Assembly: GCA_903885525.1 (NCBI GenBank) | Contig: CAISJA010000244.1 | Coordinates: 1 to 8,715, forward strand | Length of the DNA: 8,715 nt | Direction of reading: 5' to 3' | Source: an uncultured Opitutaceae bacterium | GTDB lineage: Bacteria; Verrucomicrobiota; Verrucomicrobiia; Opitutales; Opitutaceae | Shown here: one piece after another, positions 8,290 to 8,715 of the stretch | Position numbering within the stretch: position 1 is the stretch's first letter | How the letters are laid out: each line of letters opens with the position of its first letter | Translations under genes and position numbers: made by a program | Notes under the pieces: model-generated | Databases searched by the model: none | What the model was told of the DNA's origin: nothing | The model's input: only the letters and a program-made list of their open reading frames with translations

Positions 8290-8715
8290 TTACTCCTTCT
8301 TGGCGGCTTCGTCGAAGATGTCGCCGAGGCTCGTCAGGTCGGTGCCGTTGGTGCTCTTGGTGAACTGCTCGTAAGAGGCGGTCTCCTGGGCGAGCTGGTC
8401 GGCCGAGTAGTTGGCGGCCTTGATCGAGAGGCCGATGCGGCGGCCATCCCGGTCGATTTTCACGACGCGGGCGGTCACGGGCTGGCCGGGCTTGAGCACG
8501 TCCTTGATCTTCTCCACGCGGTCTTCCTGGATCTGCGAGATGTGCACGAGGCCGTCGATGCCATCCTTCAGCTCCACGAAAGCGCCAAAGTTGGTGATCT
8601 TTGTGACGGTGCCCTGCACGACGTCGCCGATGCGGAAGAAGGCGTCGATGTCGGTCCACGGATCGGTGGCGAGCTGCTTCATGCCGAGGCTGATGCGCTG
8701 CTGGTTCGGATCGAC
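8290..8715 (-). CDS. rpsA: 30S ribosomal protein S1, C-terminal part, truncated by window edge
   Basis: S1 binds mRNA on the small ribosomal subunit and helps load transcripts, which matters in genomes whose genes often lack Shine-Dalgarno sequences, as here. The frame is open to base 8715; 141 residues are visible. It begins with the end of one S1 repeat (QRISLGMKQLATDPW), followed by a complete last S1 (OB-fold) domain: GDVVQGTVTKITNFGAFVEL, DGIDGLVHISQI, a linker, then KPGQPVTARVVKIDRDGRRIGLSIKA. A tail of about 40 acidic and polar residues ends in DEAAKKE. The pattern ISLGMKQL between repeats is typical of S1 rather than of single-S1 proteins such as PNPase or YabR. ATG 8682 is internal, not a start. 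The TAA stop is followed by a strong terminator. Confidence 0.93.
   Translation of the reverse strand, partial: VDPNQQRISLGMKQLATDPWTDIDAFFRIGDVVQGTVTKITNFGAFVELKDGIDGLVHISQIQEDRVEKIKDVLKPGQPVTARVVKIDRDGRRIGLSIKAANYSADQLAQETASYEQFTKSTNGTDLTSLGDIFDEAAKKE

Overview
The window reads as ordinary high-GC bacterial chromosome. The overall gene content and the look of the MreC, MreB and RpoD proteins suggest Verrucomicrobiota, probably the Opitutaceae. That placement is an inference from recalled protein character; no search was run. Most start codons lack a clear Shine-Dalgarno sequence, and several genes seem to use GTG starts.

Layout, left to right. (1) Positions 1-778 hold the C-terminal part of the primary sigma factor RpoD (sigma-70/SigA), which carries an unusual Pro/Gly-rich tail. 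(2) tatA follows 50 bp downstream on the same strand and is closed by a strong intrinsic terminator at 1082-1106. (3) A near-consensus sigma-70 promoter (TTGACA-18-TTTGAT) at 1232-1261 starts the rod-shape cluster mreB-mreC-mreD-mrdA (PBP2), 1284-5783, all on the + strand. rodA, which often follows, is not seen. (4) After a 316-bp gap comes a 592-residue two-component output protein with an intact receiver domain and a C-terminal HDOD domain (6100-7878). (5) On the minus strand are tRNA-Pro(CGG) with an encoded CCA (7883-7959), and the 3' end of rpsA (ribosomal protein S1, 8290-8715, running off the right edge) with its GNRA-loop terminator at 8215-8248.

Functional links. MreB, MreC, MreD and PBP2 form the elongasome that directs lateral peptidoglycan synthesis. 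RpoD, S1 and tRNA-Pro are information-processing housekeeping genes. TatA forms the pore of twin-arginine export. The REC-HDOD protein is a signalling protein of unknown input, and nothing here ties it to the Mre system beyond being next to it.

The main oddity is mreB. The segment that should encode subdomain IIB (roughly 80 residues with the TAExIK nucleotide-binding helix) is missing. In its place is a diverged second copy of the protein's own PRVV...EPMAAA segment (41 residues, 36 identical; 107/123 bases identical), in frame. This is either a real recombinant MreB or an assembly chimera. I see no convincing new multi-gene system; the rest is mostly conserved housekeeping.
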